A DNA stretch of 64,000 bases from Oscillatoria sp. SIO1A7 (GCA_010672965.1 JAAHFN010000024.1:131635-195634); one strand, 5' to 3'. Shown: positions 35,678-46,616, numbered from the stretch's first letter. Notes: a model not told the origin generated them from the sequence alone. A program made the numbers and translations.

Positions 35678-38600
35678 ATGGTCGCATCCCAGGACAATCT
35701 TACAGCCTGCGTGGTCTGTAGCGATCGCGACGAAAAAAGGCAGTTACAGTGGGTGGAGCTGCTCCGGGATAAGTTCTCTGAAGTTTATGTAATTTTCTCG
35801 GATAGCCGCTGTGAAAAATTCACCCCTGGCCAAAAAGAAGGAAGGAGTATCGCCACCGACCAATTGCCCCCGGTTGCGAGCGTGGCTTTCGTTCACGTTT
35901 TTGATGCCACTCTTTCGCAAGAATTCGGCATTCAATCAGATTGGGTATTCAAGTTCACGACCTCTGGCGACCCAGAACTCCAGGACGGAGAACTGGCTAT
36001 TTTTCGCCCCAATTCCCCCGGCGACTTGGGCATCGCTGCCAGCGACATTGAAGAAACAGTTGCTTATATCAGCAAACGACGAGAGCAACCGCCTTCGATG
36101 TGCTTTCCGACAATCCTTATGGGCGAGCGGCAGGAAATTGTAACTGGGGAGCAGCGCCAGAAAGTTCTGCATCGGCTATGTTCGGTATTGGCCAAAAAAG
36201 AGTCCGCGCCAGAACTGTATCGGTCGATTTACCGCTTAATCGGGCAACCCAAACCCATAGTCTATGTATTGGACGACTATAATAACTACATTGTCTGCTC
36301 GGAAGGGATTTATCAACCTAACCCCAATCTAAGCGATCGCATTTACGAGCGATATTGTTATGAAGCGGAAGTCTCTATTAACAATGTCAAAGAGGCGCTG
36401 CGGGGTTTTTGCCTGATGTTAAACAATCTTTCCTTAGCCTTTACGGTGAAAACTCCGCCCCTGTGGATAGCCGATCGCCGCCAACCGGGTTACGAATTAG
36501 TATATGAGGCTCTTCCCATCCCGGAATTGCATCGCGATCGCTCCCAAATTGCTGCTTTTATTATTGACCTGGAATGGCTGCCCGCTCTGACCGGGCGCAG
36601 CGAAACTAAGGAAAAAAACAGGCAAAACTGGAAAAAAATGGGAAGCCGGGCGATCGATATCCTCTCCGACCTATATCCTGAGATTCCTTCCTTTATTTTC
36701 ACCGGCTTGCAGCCTTCCGAAGAGGTACAAGAAGCGCTGGCACGCGGCGCATCTTGGGGTTTCTACAAAGAAAAAACGCACCATTACGCTCGGGAGCGGG
36801 CGGCCAGCAAGCAGCTTGCCGAACAGCTTACCTATATTAACTTCGAGCAACAGCTAACCAGAACCGTCGCCGTTCGCTATGGCTCTTATGAGGAAGTTCC
36901 CTTTCCCGAACAGCTCGCTCTGAATTCCAGTACCCCAGCGGGACGGCAATTAATCAAACAACTGAAAATCAAACCGCCCATTGGCAGCGATTTTCCCAGC
37001 CTCGCCTTGCAGAAAGCGATCGCCGGACTTCTACCCGCTGCCACTCTGGTCGAACCCGTGAAAGTAATTTCCACGGGCAAATCCCTAGCCCAGGCAACTT
37101 TTTTTGTCAAACCCACTTTCCAAGGCGATCGACTCGCCACCCGCTTTATTAAAATCGCTCCTTGGTTAAGCATCCAAAAAGAATACCAAGCCTATCAACG
37201 AGTTATCCAGCCTCGGCTCAATAGCTATACCGCCAGTCTCGTCCAAAAGCCAATTCTGACGGGGGATAATTCTCCCAGCGGTGAAATGCCTTGGGGTGCT
37301 TTGATGTACTCCCTAGCCGGTTTCCCCGAAGAATACCAAAATCTATATTCTTTGAACGAACTGCTCGAACTACAGATAGAAAAGGTAGGGGGAGATGTAT
37401 TTCTGCTGGAGCGGCTGTCAAATACCTTAGATAAAGTATTGTGGCCTCTCTACCAATCCGGCATTTCTAAACCAGCTCAAAAACAACCCCTATGGCGTTG
37501 GCTCGGAAACGTACTTCCTTCCCTTTACACTGGGGTACTCGTACCGCTGCCCCTCGTCCCGACAGATTTGCTGCCAAATCTAGCGCCTTTAGCGACAGAC
37601 AAATCTAGCGCCAAATCTAGAGCTAAATTTAGCGCCAAATTCAGGTTTGTTGCCGATGGCGTCGAGCAAGAAGCGATCGCTCTCTCATCCCATAGCGCCC
37701 GAGGATACAAACAGACAACCGCCTGGACATTGGCATCCTTTGACCTCGTTCGGCTCAATTCCGAGTTGGAAAAGCAAGAGGCTCTTCAAAACCCTTCTCC
37801 TTGGGATGACGAGATTCTCAATAAATCTTATCGAGCTGTTCTCTTGTTAGATTGGCATCTGGAAGCAGTCCAATGGCAAGCAGGAGAATTCGGCAACGGC
37901 TCGATAACTTTAGCTCATCCCGACCTGGGCATGAGGGTTTTTCTGCGCGGGCGCGGCGAAGATATCCGCCTGCGGTTTGGTGCCACCTGGATTCGTCCCG
38001 GGATGCCCGTTACGGTACTAGCCTGTCTGGATGCCAAGAGCAAAGAACTGGCCAAAATAGAGAAAAAAATTCAAGCAAGTTTGTCCGCTCTTAACTGGAA
38101 TTACCCCGTAGCGCCGCCGCCCCAGCCTGATGCGATCGCTCCTCTAGATAGTTTTGAGTCTCTCCTGAGCTGCTTTCAAGAAAAAAACTCTTTGGGAGAA
38201 CGAAAGCTAACCTCGCCATTTAAGGTGTTTTGCTCTAACTCTCTCCTCCCCCATCGCTATACTATTTCCGGCCATGTCGGGCCAATTCACGGCGACTTAA
38301 ATCTCAATAATATTCTCTATCCTGCCAGCGAGACCGTTGGTTGGCTCATCGATTTTGAACTGGTCAAAGAGCAAGGAATGATTGCCTTTGATTTAGCCAA
38401 ACTAGAAGTAGAAATTTGGATTCATCACCTTGCCCCGTATCTGGGAGCGATCGCCACCCTATCTTCAGACATGGAACCGAGCTGCTATCGCCTCCTCTAC
38501 TGGACGCTACAGGCGTTAGACTTTCCCGGCGACGAAGCCGAGTTTTTGAAAACAAAGCTTAAAGGTTTGCCAGAGTTATCAACCGCCTCCGATGCCCTGC

Positions 38601-38830
38601 TCCTCCCCGCGACCAATGCCCTAAAAGTCATCAAAGCCTTGCGGTGCTTTGGCTTGGAAAAATGCAAGCTGACGCTGCAGGAATTAAAATGGGCTTTAGC
38701 CGCCTATTTCTTTAACGCTGCTAAATTCCAGTCTCAGACCCAGAAATTTAAAACCACTAGCGCTTGTTCCAGCATTTTTGCCTTTATCGCCTCAGCATGG
38801 CATTTAGATGCGGTTTTGCCTTATATATAG
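35678..38830 (+). CDS. Receiver-like plus phosphotransferase-kinase-like protein
   Basis: 1050 residues. About residues 200-370 resemble a response-regulator receiver: IVYVLDDYNNYI, a strand ending in the acidic FIIDLEW (Asp297), then FIFTG and AxxxGASWGFYK with the terminal Lys near 365. From about 450 a phosphotransferase (APH-like) kinase fold is visible: TRFIKIAPW (candidate ATP lysine near 491), catalytic loop IHGDLNLNNIL (Asp near 873) and metal-binding LIDFE (near 892). Between the lobes lies an inserted segment of about 250 residues including a beta-rich part (RVFLRGRGEDIRLRFGATW). I recall a kinase-like domain, TCAD9, of predicted conflict systems with similar features; that match is unverified. 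The region 1-190 is unrecognised. Confidence 0.8.
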   Translation: MVASQDNLTACVVCSDRDEKRQLQWVELLRDKFSEVYVIFSDSRCEKFTPGQKEGRSIATDQLPPVASVAFVHVFDATLSQEFGIQSDWVFKFTTSGDPELQDGELAIFRPNSPGDLGIAASDIEETVAYISKRREQPPSMCFPTILMGERQEIVTGEQRQKVLHRLCSVLAKKESAPELYRSIYRLIGQPKPIVYVLDDYNNYIVCSEGIYQPNPNLSDRIYERYCYEAEVSINNVKEALRGFCLMLNNLSLAFTVKTPPLWIADRRQPGYELVYEALPIPELHRDRSQIAAFIIDLEWLPALTGRSETKEKNRQNWKKMGSRAIDILSDLYPEIPSFIFTGLQPSEEVQEALARGASWGFYKEKTHHYARERAASKQLAEQLTYINFEQQLTRTVAVRYGSYEEVPFPEQLALNSSTPAGRQLIKQLKIKPPIGSDFPSLALQKAIAGLLPAATLVEPVKVISTGKSLAQATFFVKPTFQGDRLATRFIKIAPWLSIQKEYQAYQRVIQPRLNSYTASLVQKPILTGDNSPSGEMPWGALMYSLAGFPEEYQNLYSLNELLELQIEKVGGDVFLLERLSNTLDKVLWPLYQSGISKPAQKQPLWRWLGNVLPSLYTGVLVPLPLVPTDLLPNLAPLATDKSSAKSRAKFSAKFRFVADGVEQEAIALSSHSARGYKQTTAWTLASFDLVRLNSELEKQEALQNPSPWDDEILNKSYRAVLLLDWHLEAVQWQAGEFGNGSITLAHPDLGMRVFLRGRGEDIRLRFGATWIRPGMPVTVLACLDAKSKELAKIEKKIQASLSALNWNYPVAPPPQPDAIAPLDSFESLLSCFQEKNSLGERKLTSPFKVFCSNSLLPHRYTISGHVGPIHGDLNLNNILYPASETVGWLIDFELVKEQGMIAFDLAKLEVEIWIHHLAPYLGAIATLSSDMEPSCYRLLYWTLQALDFPGDEAEFLKTKLKGLPELSTASDALLLPATNALKVIKALRCFGLEKCKLTLQELKWALAAYFFNAAKFQSQTQKFKTTSACSSIFAFIASAWHLDAVLPYI

Positions 38831-39245
38831 CGTTTCTCAAAAAATGTATGTATGTAATGCCCGAAACGTAGGGGCGATAGCATCCCCGAGACAATCTCCG
38901 CTATAAACAGAAATATTTATATTGGGATGCTTCGCCCTGCTGAGCCCCAAATAAACTCACATAGCGTTTCTCAAAAAATGTATGTATGTATGTAATGCCC
39001 GAAACGTAGGGGCGATAGCATCCCCGAGACAATCTCTGCTATAAACAGAAATATTTATACTGGGATGCTTCGCCCTGCTGAGCCCCCAATAAACTCACAT
39101 AGCGTTTCTCAAAAAATGTATGTATGTATGTAATGCCCGAAACGTAGGGGCGATAGCATCCCCGAGACAATCTCCGCTATAAACAGAAATATTTATACTG
39201 GGATGCTTCGCCCTGCTTACGCCCCAAATAAACTAAAATAAATTT
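38828..39245. repeat. Three tandem copies of element A
   Basis: Nearly identical copies start at 38828, 38962 and 39100 (periods 134 and 138 bp), each beginning TAGCGTTTCTCAAAAAATG and containing GGGGCGATAGCATCCCCGAG and GGGATGCTTCGCCC. A TATG microsatellite near the start varies between copies. The array fills the spacer between the kinase-like and phosphorylase-like genes. Confidence 0.9.
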
Positions 39246-39276
39246 GAGAATATAGAAGCAAAAGGATATCACAGCA

Positions 39277-39283
39277 AAAGGAG
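39277..39283 (+). promoter_or_regulatory. Shine-Dalgarno AAAGGAG, favouring GTG 39290
   Basis: The signal directly touches ATG 39284 but is 6 nt from the in-frame GTG 39290, which makes the GTG the better start. Confidence 0.6.
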
Positions 39284-40882
39284 ATGACGGTGAGCCAGCA
39301 AAAGCTTGAGAAAATCTGCGATCGCGTCAAGCAGGGAGAGAAATATGACGCCCTCGCTCGGGATATTGACGGCCTTCTAATTCGGACTCAAAGGAGCCCG
39401 GAGAATATCGATAGACTAACCGCAGCCATATCTGACTCGGATACGGCTCGGATATGGCAAAGTCTCTGGGACGATTCCCCCCAACAGCGATGGGACATTG
39501 CCTCGACTGGAGGAGCTGGCAATCTTATCCCCATCTTCGGCTATCTGTGGTTAAAGGTGGCAGCCGAACAAGCAAAACTGGGAGATCGGTACGCAAAAGT
39601 TGTTCCCAAGATTGCCACCGAGGAAACAGATAGCGGCCTTATGGATATCCTAGCCAGTGGAGGATTTGCTTTTCCCTTCGATGCTACAGCTATTCAGCGA
39701 GAGTGCCTTCAATATGGCGGCGTCATTTGTCAGCCAGATAGCGCGATCGCACCAATCGAGCGAGCCTTGATGCAAAGGTGTCGAGAGACCAACCTGACCG
39801 CCGACTTTTCTGTGACTTATGCTTCTATTCTTTCTCGGCAAATAGCGACGCGCTGTACCCATGCCATTGTGGATGTCAAGCTGGGTCGGGAAACTAAGAT
39901 GCTCTCTCCCTGGATGTTCTCGCCTCAGAACGAACTAAATGAGGTTAAGGTGGATGATTTTTTAACCGCTTGCCAAAATATTGGCGATGGGAACGAGCGA
40001 TCGCTGGTTATTACCGATGAAAAATATTTGCAGGCATTCGTCGCGGTTTTGCAACGGCTTGGAGTAGCGGCAAAAGCAGATGGAGATTGGGTAACTCAGG
40101 ACTGTCAAGCTAACAGTACGGAACTTTATCCCCTGCAAGAAGTGCGGTGGTTGCTAGTCAATGGCAACCTGCCCCAAGGACGGGCGATCGGCAGGCAGCT
40201 AACTCTGCTTCATATGGACGAACTGATTGCTGGCGATCGCGACTTGTTGTTGATGTGCGAGGGCGACAACGAATACAAGCGCCTCTATCGCCAAGTCCTG
40301 CCTCAAATTTGCGGCTGCCAACTGGAAAATACCGACGCAACTTGGCAAGACTTGCAAGAGCAATGGCAAATCTTGAAATCCCGCCTGCCAAAACTAAATG
40401 ACTTTAGCGCCAAAAAATATTTAGAATTTAGCGCCAAAAACCATTTAGACCGTCAAGACTCTGGATTGGCAAGGAGCTACAGCGACCCCCCGGAATTGGA
40501 AAAAAGCCACAGCTTGCAGCCGGACTTAGAGGCAATTTCTTTTGGCTTTTACCCCTATCATTGGCAAGTCTCAGAATGTCCTGCGAAAATAAAAACTGCG
40601 AGTCTCCCCTTCTTGGCAGAACTATTTACATGGCTGTGCGGTAGCGATCCTTTTGACTCGGAAGTAGGCATCTGGCTCCACAAGCTCCCGGGAGAGGAGG
40701 TACAACCGCCATCAGACGAACGAGCTGCCGAGCAAAGATATTTAGAAATTTGCCAAATATGGCAGCAACCCTTCCTCTCGATATTTTACCGTCCCAGCCG
40801 CTGCAAGCGATCGCAAGTCGCAGCCAAAGCAAGGCAATTTATCAGTAATATAGAACTTGAGGCGATCGCTGGAATAAATTGA
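39284..40882 (+). CDS. Thymidine phosphorylase-like protein
   Basis: The 532-residue protein follows the fold of pyrimidine-nucleoside and thymidine phosphorylases. The phosphate loop is DIASTGGAGN (residues 71-80), where standard enzymes have DKHSTGGVGD. The base-binding region keeps Arg167, Ser181 and Arg185 (ASILSR) with nearly the same spacing as R171, S186 and K190 of E. coli DeoA, followed by VDVKLG for DVKVGSG. The C-terminal part (SEVGIWLHKLPGEEV) resembles the barrel-sandwich end domain. Loss of the phosphate-site Lys suggests changed chemistry or a binding role. It has about 100 residues more than DeoA, including a linker with duplicated DFSAKKYLEFSAKN. The start may be GTG 39290. 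It follows the kinase-like gene on the same strand. Confidence 0.78.
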   Translation: MTVSQQKLEKICDRVKQGEKYDALARDIDGLLIRTQRSPENIDRLTAAISDSDTARIWQSLWDDSPQQRWDIASTGGAGNLIPIFGYLWLKVAAEQAKLGDRYAKVVPKIATEETDSGLMDILASGGFAFPFDATAIQRECLQYGGVICQPDSAIAPIERALMQRCRETNLTADFSVTYASILSRQIATRCTHAIVDVKLGRETKMLSPWMFSPQNELNEVKVDDFLTACQNIGDGNERSLVITDEKYLQAFVAVLQRLGVAAKADGDWVTQDCQANSTELYPLQEVRWLLVNGNLPQGRAIGRQLTLLHMDELIAGDRDLLLMCEGDNEYKRLYRQVLPQICGCQLENTDATWQDLQEQWQILKSRLPKLNDFSAKKYLEFSAKNHLDRQDSGLARSYSDPPELEKSHSLQPDLEAISFGFYPYHWQVSECPAKIKTASLPFLAELFTWLCGSDPFDSEVGIWLHKLPGEEVQPPSDERAAEQRYLEICQIWQQPFLSIFYRPSRCKRSQVAAKARQFISNIELEAIAGIN

Positions 40883-41705
40883 CCAGTTACCGACATTTTA
40901 CCGTAGAACAAGAACCTCGTGACAATTACTGCTATAATAAGAAAAAAACTCCCCTCACTCCCCACAATCCCCTCTCTCCCCCGGCTCCCCACACCTCCGC
41001 CACGCCCCTCTACCTACTGATTGGGGCAAGCGATCGCCGGATATGACTAATTGGCAAAAAAAATAGCAATTTTATATTAAAGGTTGGCAACTAGGTAAAT
41101 AAAGAGCGATCGCTTCGGTTTCCGTCCAAATCGCCGACAACGATAATGCTGGAGTAAATGTATAGTCATTTTAAATAAAAACGAGACAGACGTAGGGGCG
41201 AACGGCCGTATGCCCTGACGGGCAGGCTCCGCCAACGCCCCTACAATGAGGGAGATCGTAAGTGTCTCATACTTAATTAAAATGACTATAGGTTGGCTTG
41301 AACGGAGTGAAACCCAACTATACCAATCGTTTCGTTGGGTTACTCGCACGAGTTGGCTATGCCCAAGGAGGGCAGGGTACGCCAACGCCAACGCCAACAC
41401 TCCGTTCAACCCCAACCTACGATTTTAAGACAGACAGTCCACTACATTTGTGCGGAGTAGGGAGCGCCTTATACCCCGACTGGCGGCGAAAGCTGTCGCG
41501 CATTTAAATCGGGTAAGGACTTTGAGCCAACGAACGAGCGATCGGCTCGCGCTGTCGCCCGTTCGGCTCGAAGCGCAGCATTCTTCGGGTAGCCGGTTTA
41601 AATGCGTAACAGCTTAAACGCTATAATAAGGAACAAAGAATAAGGAACAAGGAACGAATAAAAGCCGACCGTATTCTATCGCCACCAGCTTTTGCTCAAT
41701 TATTT
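40883..41705. repeat. Spacer with MITE-like elements and an orphan Calx-beta fragment
   Basis: Contains a 55-bp orphan copy of a Calx-beta gene fragment (41106-41160), a palindromic element with about 25-bp ends AGTCATTTTAA (41160-41293), a second with GGTTGGCTTGAACGG / CCGTTCAACCCCAACC ends (41290-41422), and a third stretch with CGGTTTAAATGCG / CGCATTTAAATCGG (41499-41612). No gene until 41706. Confidence 0.75.
41160..41293. repeat. MITE-like element C
   Basis: Outer ends TATAGTCATTTTAA and TTAAAATGACTATA are inverted, extending imperfectly through GAGACA / TGTCTC. The inside is a GTAGGGGCGAACGGC / GCCCCTAC palindrome. A relative lies at about 49143-49245. Confidence 0.7.
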
Positions 41706-44700
41706 ATGGCTGTCACCTTTGACTCGCAAACCGTTATCTCTGTTGATGCAAACGGAGCCCGATCCGTTTTTGCCGCCGACCTCGATCGCGACGGCGATCT
41801 AGATTTACTATCTGCTTCTCGGTCAGACAATAAAATAGCTTGGTATGAAAATACCGGCGGCACCTTCGGGCCACAACAAATAATCTCCACCAATACGAAC
41901 AGTGCCGAATCAGTTTATGCCGTCGATATCGACTCCGACGGCAACATTGACGTTCTCTCTGCTTCCCGGTTTGACGATAGAATTGCTTGGTATAGAAACC
42001 TAGGCAATGGCAGCTTCGGATTGCAACAAACAATCTCGACCAGTGCAGATGATGCCCGAGAAGTTTTTGCAGCAGATATCGATAATGACGGCGACTTAGA
42101 CGTACTGTCCGCTTCCTTTGCTGACGATGAAATTGCCTGGTATCCCAATAACGGATTCGGCATTTTTGGAGCCCAACAGCTTATCTCTAATTCTGCCGAC
42201 GGTGCCCAATCGGTCTATGCTGCCGACCTGGATAATGACGGCGATTTAGATGTATTGTCCGCTTCGGAAAATGACGATAAAATTGCCTGGTACGAAAACA
42301 ATGGCAATGGCATCTTTGGTGGTGTGGAAGACATTATTTCGAGTTCTGCAGACGGTGCCCAATCAGTTTTTGCCGCCGACCTGGATCGTGACGGGGATTT
42401 AGATGTTTTGTCCGCTTCTTTTAGCGATGAAAAAATTGCCTGGTATGAAAATAATGGCGGCGGTACTTTTGGCGCTCAGCAAATTATCTCTAGCAATGCT
42501 GACGGCGCTGGCTCTGTCTATGCCACCGACTTAGATAATGACGGCGACCTAGATGTCATCTCTGCCTCTGAAAACGATGACAAAATTGCTTGGTATGAGA
42601 ACAATGGCAGCGGCAGCTTTGGCACGGAACAAGTTATCTCTACTGCTGCTAATGGCGTCCGGTCTGTTGTAGCCGCCGACTTAGACAATGACGGCGATCG
42701 CGACATCTTCTCCGCCTCCCAAATAGACAACAAAATTGCTTGGTATCAAAACACGACTCCCGGCGTTGTTCTTTCCCCTTCCACCGAAACAACAGTTTCT
42801 ACTACTGCCAACAGTGCCAGATCGGTTTATGCAGCAGATCTCGATAATGACGGCGACCTAGATTTACTTTCTGCCTCCTTCAACGACGACAAAATAGCCT
42901 GGTACGAGAATGTTGGCGGCGGCAGCTTTGGAGGCGAGCAGATAATCTCCTCTAATGCCGATGGTGCTATTTATGTCTATGCAGCGGATCTAGATAATGA
43001 TGGGGACTTAGACGTGCTGTCGGCCTCCTTCAGCGACAACAAAATTGCCTGGTACAAGAATGGCGGCGGTAGCTTTGGAAACCAGCAGGTAATTTCCACC
43101 GATGCCAACGGTCCGAGTTCTGTCTTTGCTGCCGATATCGACTCCGACGGCGATTTAGATCTACTCTCCGCCTCCAGCATCGACGACAGAATAGCTGGGT
43201 TTGAGAATCTCGGAGGAGGCAGCTTTTCCAGCATAAATGTTATCTCCAATTCTGCGGATAACGCCCAAGCAGTATATGCAGCAGATTTGGATAACGACGG
43301 CGACTTGGACATATTATCTGCTTCCAGAGATGACAACAAAATCGCCTGGTATAGACATCTGGATGGTGCTGGCACCTTCGGGGCAGAGCAAATTATCTCT
43401 ACCGCTCTGAGCGGAGCCCGATCGGTCTATGCAGCGGATCTCGATAATGACGGCGACTTGGATGTAGTTGCTGCTGGTTTATTAGGAGACAGAATCGTTT
43501 GGTACGAGAATAACGGCAGCGGCAGTTTTGGCGCGCAGCAGATTATCTCGACTACTGCGGATAATCCTGAATCGGTCTATGCAGCAGATATAGATAATGA
43601 CGGCGACTTAGATGTAGTTGCCGGTTCTTCTGCGGACGACAAAGTGGCTTGGTACGAGAATAACGGTAGCGGCAGCTTTGGCTCCGAGATCGTTATTTCT
43701 AGAAATGCAGAGGCTCCTTTTTCTGTCTATGCAGCGGATCTAGATAATGATGGCGACTTAGACGTATTATCTGCTTCCATAGGTGACGATAAAATCGCCT
43801 GGTATGAGAATGCCCCAGTTACTCGCATTGTCTCTAGCGGCAGTCCTGGGGAAGCGGGGGCAGCTTCGGGAACTTTTACTTTTTCCCGAGGTAGCGCTAC
43901 TCAAGGCAATGTAACTATAGCTTTTACTGTCGGGGGTTCGGCAACAACAGGGGACGACTATACTGCAGTTGGTGCCGATACTTTTACAGCGGGTAGCGGT
44001 ACGGTTACTATTCCCGATGGTTCTAGAACCGTCAATATTACTATAGTTCCCGTAGATGACTCGGTTATAGATGCGAGCGAAACTGTCGAACTAGCTCTGG
44101 TGGATGGCTCGGGTTATACCGTTAGCACTGTTAGTAACTCTGCTAATCTGGCGATCGCCGACAACGATAGCGCTGGGATTACTATTACCCAATCCGGCGG
44201 CAATACCAATGTGACAGAAGGAGGAGCTACAGATACTTACGATATTTCTCTCGATACTATTCCCAGCAATCCGGTTACTATCTCGATCGCTCCCGACACC
44301 CAAACAGATCTCGGAGCCGGAGCGGGAACTGCGATCGCCCTGAACTTTGCCGCAGATGCTACGGCGCTAACTCCGCAAACAGTAACTGTGACGGCGACGG
44401 ACGATGCGATCGCAGAAGGAAGCCACCTTAGCACGATAGGTCATTCGGTGGTTAGCGCCGATGTCAATTACAACGGCTTTTCCCTGGCCAATATCGGAGC
44501 CACCATTACCGATAACGACAGTCCTGGCGTATCGATTAGCGAATCTGGAGGCAACATAAATTTGACAGAAGGCGGCGCTAGCGATAGCTATGATTTGGTG
44601 CTTACGACTCAACCGAGCGCCGACGTAACTATAAATCTCGCTACAGCCGGTCAGGTAACTACTTCTAGCAATTCCCTAACTTTTACTTCAGCCAATTGGA

Positions 44701-46616
44701 ATCAGCCTCAAACGGTTACGGTGGTCGCAATAAATGATGCTCTGGCAGAAGGAAATCATACGGGTACGATTAGCCATAGCAGCAGCTCGACAGATCCGAA
44801 TTACAACGGGATTGCGATCGCCAATCTTTTAGCCAATATTACCGACGACGATTCCGCAGGAATATCGATCGCCGTCAGTGGAGGCAGCACAGAAGTAAGC
44901 GAAGGGGGCAACACCGATACTTATACAATAGTTCTGACTTCAGCTCCGACCGCTCCGGTTACGGTTAGTTTTAATCCGGGCAGCGACCTGGAGTCTATTG
45001 CGCCGCTAACTTTCGATCCTACCAATTGGAATGTTGCCCAAACCGTTACGGTACGAGCGACGGACGATAGAGTAGCGGAAGGAAACCATAACAGCACTAT
45101 CGCCCATAGAGCCACCAGTACGGATCTGAATTACAGCGGTATTGCGATCGCTTCGGTTTCCGTCCAAATTGCCGATAACGATAATGCTGGAGTATCTATT
45201 ATTCAAACCGAAGGCAGCACGCAAATCGCCGAAGGTGGCACGACGGATACTTACTCAGTAGTATTGACTACAGCTCCAACAGCTCCGGTTACGATTCGCT
45301 TCAATACAGATAGCCAAGTTGAAGCGATCGCCGACTTAACTTTTACTCCAAATAATTGGAACGTCTCCCAAACGGTAACGGTAACTGCAAGGGAAGATTC
45401 TATTGATGAAAGCCTCCATAGCAGCACGATTAGCCATCAGAGTCTTTCTCTAGATTCCAATTACAATGAGATTGCGATCGGTAATGTTTTTGTGGCGATC
45501 GCGGACAACGACGCCGCCACTCCAGGGCAGCCAAACCCACAGCAGCCAAACCCACAGCAGCCAAACCCACAGCAGCCAAATCCCGAGCAGCCGCTACAAT
45601 CGCCCTTTCCCCCATCATTGCCAGTGGTGCAAATTGTTGAAGCTGAGGTTCCGGCGGGAGTAATTGTAACCGAACCAGCGGGGAGTATGGAACTTTTTGA
45701 AGGAATTGGCACGGAACTTTATAAAGTAAGGCTCTTTAGCCAACCCACGGAAGATGTAGCGATCGCAATTACGACTGACGGCCAAATTAGTACCGACATC
45801 CAAACTCTTACTTTCACTTCTAGCAATTGGCAGATTCCCCAGACAGTTACGGTAGTTGCAGCAGATGACAGCGTCAATGAAGGCTCGCACTCGGGCGGGC
45901 TAATCCATACTGCTAGCAGTGGCGATCGGCGCTACGACCAAATTGCGATCGATAATATTGTTGCTAACATTGTCGATAACGACAACTTAGAAGCGGAAAA
46001 CAATCTTGCAACTAGCTCTATTCTCCGGTTTTCAGAAAGCAACGACCGAGTTATTGGCTCCCCAGCAAGGGATGTTATTCACGGCGGCGCTGGCAATGAC
46101 TATCTCGATGGTGCCGAAGGAGATGATTTTATCTTCGGACAATTGGGCAATGACGTATCCCTGGGTCGGGAAGGCGACGACCAAATCGCTGGCAATGAAG
46201 GCAACGATTATTTACAAGGTAATCTCGGCTCCGATCGCATTTCCGGCGGAGCGGGCAACGACCGAGTGCGGGGCGGCTCCGGCGATGACTTGCTTTTTGG
46301 GGATAGTGGCAGCGATCGGTTATTTGGCGATCGGGGTGCCGATACCCTTCTGGGCGGATTGGGCAACGATGCTTTTGCCATTGGCAGCGGCACAGGCGGT
46401 CAAACCTTAGATAGAGCTGATGTTATTGCCGATTTTACTAAAAGTCAAGATACTATTCTTTTAACCGGCGCGCTAACTTTCGATCGCTTAAGTATTTTTC
46501 CAGGAAGCGGCGCTAACGCAAATAGCTCTATCATTCGCGACTTGGCAACTGGCGAATATTTGGCAATATTGCAGTCTGTTCGAGTAGATAATCTGGATTC
46601 TGGGGATTTTGTATAG
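41706..46616 (+). CDS. FG-GAP, Calx-beta and RTX repeat protein
   Basis: A 1636-residue secreted protein. Residues 1-700 hold 14 FG-GAP/VCBS-type repeats of about 50 residues, each with a calcium-binding DxDxDGDxD motif and KIAWYEN. Then follow one classical Calx-beta domain (about 705-805) and about five repeats of SGGxxxVTEGGxxDxY, a Pro-rich linker with four PNPQQ units (near 1275-1295), and about nine RTX nonapeptides ([10 protein letters not shown] type). The end [15 protein letters not shown] is typical of type I secretion substrates. There is no N-terminal signal, in keeping with type I secretion. It is probably a calcium-dependent surface or matrix protein. No secretion genes lie nearby. 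Confidence 0.93.
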   Translation: MAVTFDSQTVISVDANGARSVFAADLDRDGDLDLLSASRSDNKIAWYENTGGTFGPQQIISTNTNSAESVYAVDIDSDGNIDVLSASRFDDRIAWYRNLGNGSFGLQQTISTSADDAREVFAADIDNDGDLDVLSASFADDEIAWYPNNGFGIFGAQQLISNSADGAQSVYAADLDNDGDLDVLSASENDDKIAWYENNGNGIFGGVEDIISSSADGAQSVFAADLDRDGDLDVLSASFSDEKIAWYENNGGGTFGAQQIISSNADGAGSVYATDLDNDGDLDVISASENDDKIAWYENNGSGSFGTEQVISTAANGVRSVVAADLDNDGDRDIFSASQIDNKIAWYQNTTPGVVLSPSTETTVSTTANSARSVYAADLDNDGDLDLLSASFNDDKIAWYENVGGGSFGGEQIISSNADGAIYVYAADLDNDGDLDVLSASFSDNKIAWYKNGGGSFGNQQVISTDANGPSSVFAADIDSDGDLDLLSASSIDDRIAGFENLGGGSFSSINVISNSADNAQAVYAADLDNDGDLDILSASRDDNKIAWYRHLDGAGTFGAEQIISTALSGARSVYAADLDNDGDLDVVAAGLLGDRIVWYENNGSGSFGAQQIISTTADNPESVYAADIDNDGDLDVVAGSSADDKVAWYENNGSGSFGSEIVISRNAEAPFSVYAADLDNDGDLDVLSASIGDDKIAWYENAPVTRIVSSGSPGEAGAASGTFTFSRGSATQGNVTIAFTVGGSATTGDDYTAVGADTFTAGSGTVTIPDGSRTVNITIVPVDDSVIDASETVELALVDGSGYTVSTVSNSANLAIADNDSAGITITQSGGNTNVTEGGATDTYDISLDTIPSNPVTISIAPDTQTDLGAGAGTAIALNFAADATALTPQTVTVTATDDAIAEGSHLSTIGHSVVSADVNYNGFSLANIGATITDNDSPGVSISESGGNINLTEGGASDSYDLVLTTQPSADVTINLATAGQVTTSSNSLTFTSANWNQPQTVTVVAINDALAEGNHTGTISHSSSSTDPNYNGIAIANLLANITDDDSAGISIAVSGGSTEVSEGGNTDTYTIVLTSAPTAPVTVSFNPGSDLESIAPLTFDPTNWNVAQTVTVRATDDRVAEGNHNSTIAHRATSTDLNYSGIAIASVSVQIADNDNAGVSIIQTEGSTQIAEGGTTDTYSVVLTTAPTAPVTIRFNTDSQVEAIADLTFTPNNWNVSQTVTVTAREDSIDESLHSSTISHQSLSLDSNYNEIAIGNVFVAIADNDAATPGQPNPQQPNPQQPNPQQPNPEQPLQSPFPPSLPVVQIVEAEVPAGVIVTEPAGSMELFEGIGTELYKVRLFSQPTEDVAIAITTDGQISTDIQTLTFTSSNWQIPQTVTVVAADDSVNEGSHSGGLIHTASSGDRRYDQIAIDNIVANIVDNDNLEAENNLATSSILRFSESNDRVIGSPARDVIHGGAGNDYLDGAEGDDFIFGQLGNDVSLGREGDDQIAGNEGNDYLQGNLGSDRISGGAGNDRVRGGSGDDLLFGDSGSDRLFGDRGADTLLGGLGNDAFAIGSGTGGQTLDRADVIADFTKSQDTILLTGALTFDRLSIFPGSGANANSSIIRDLATGEYLAILQSVRVDNLDSGDFV

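Noticed and set aside
38828..39245. Possible CRISPR array (three tandem units)
   Set aside because: Units are 134-138 bp long and almost wholly identical, so there are no spacers; it matches dispersed element A.
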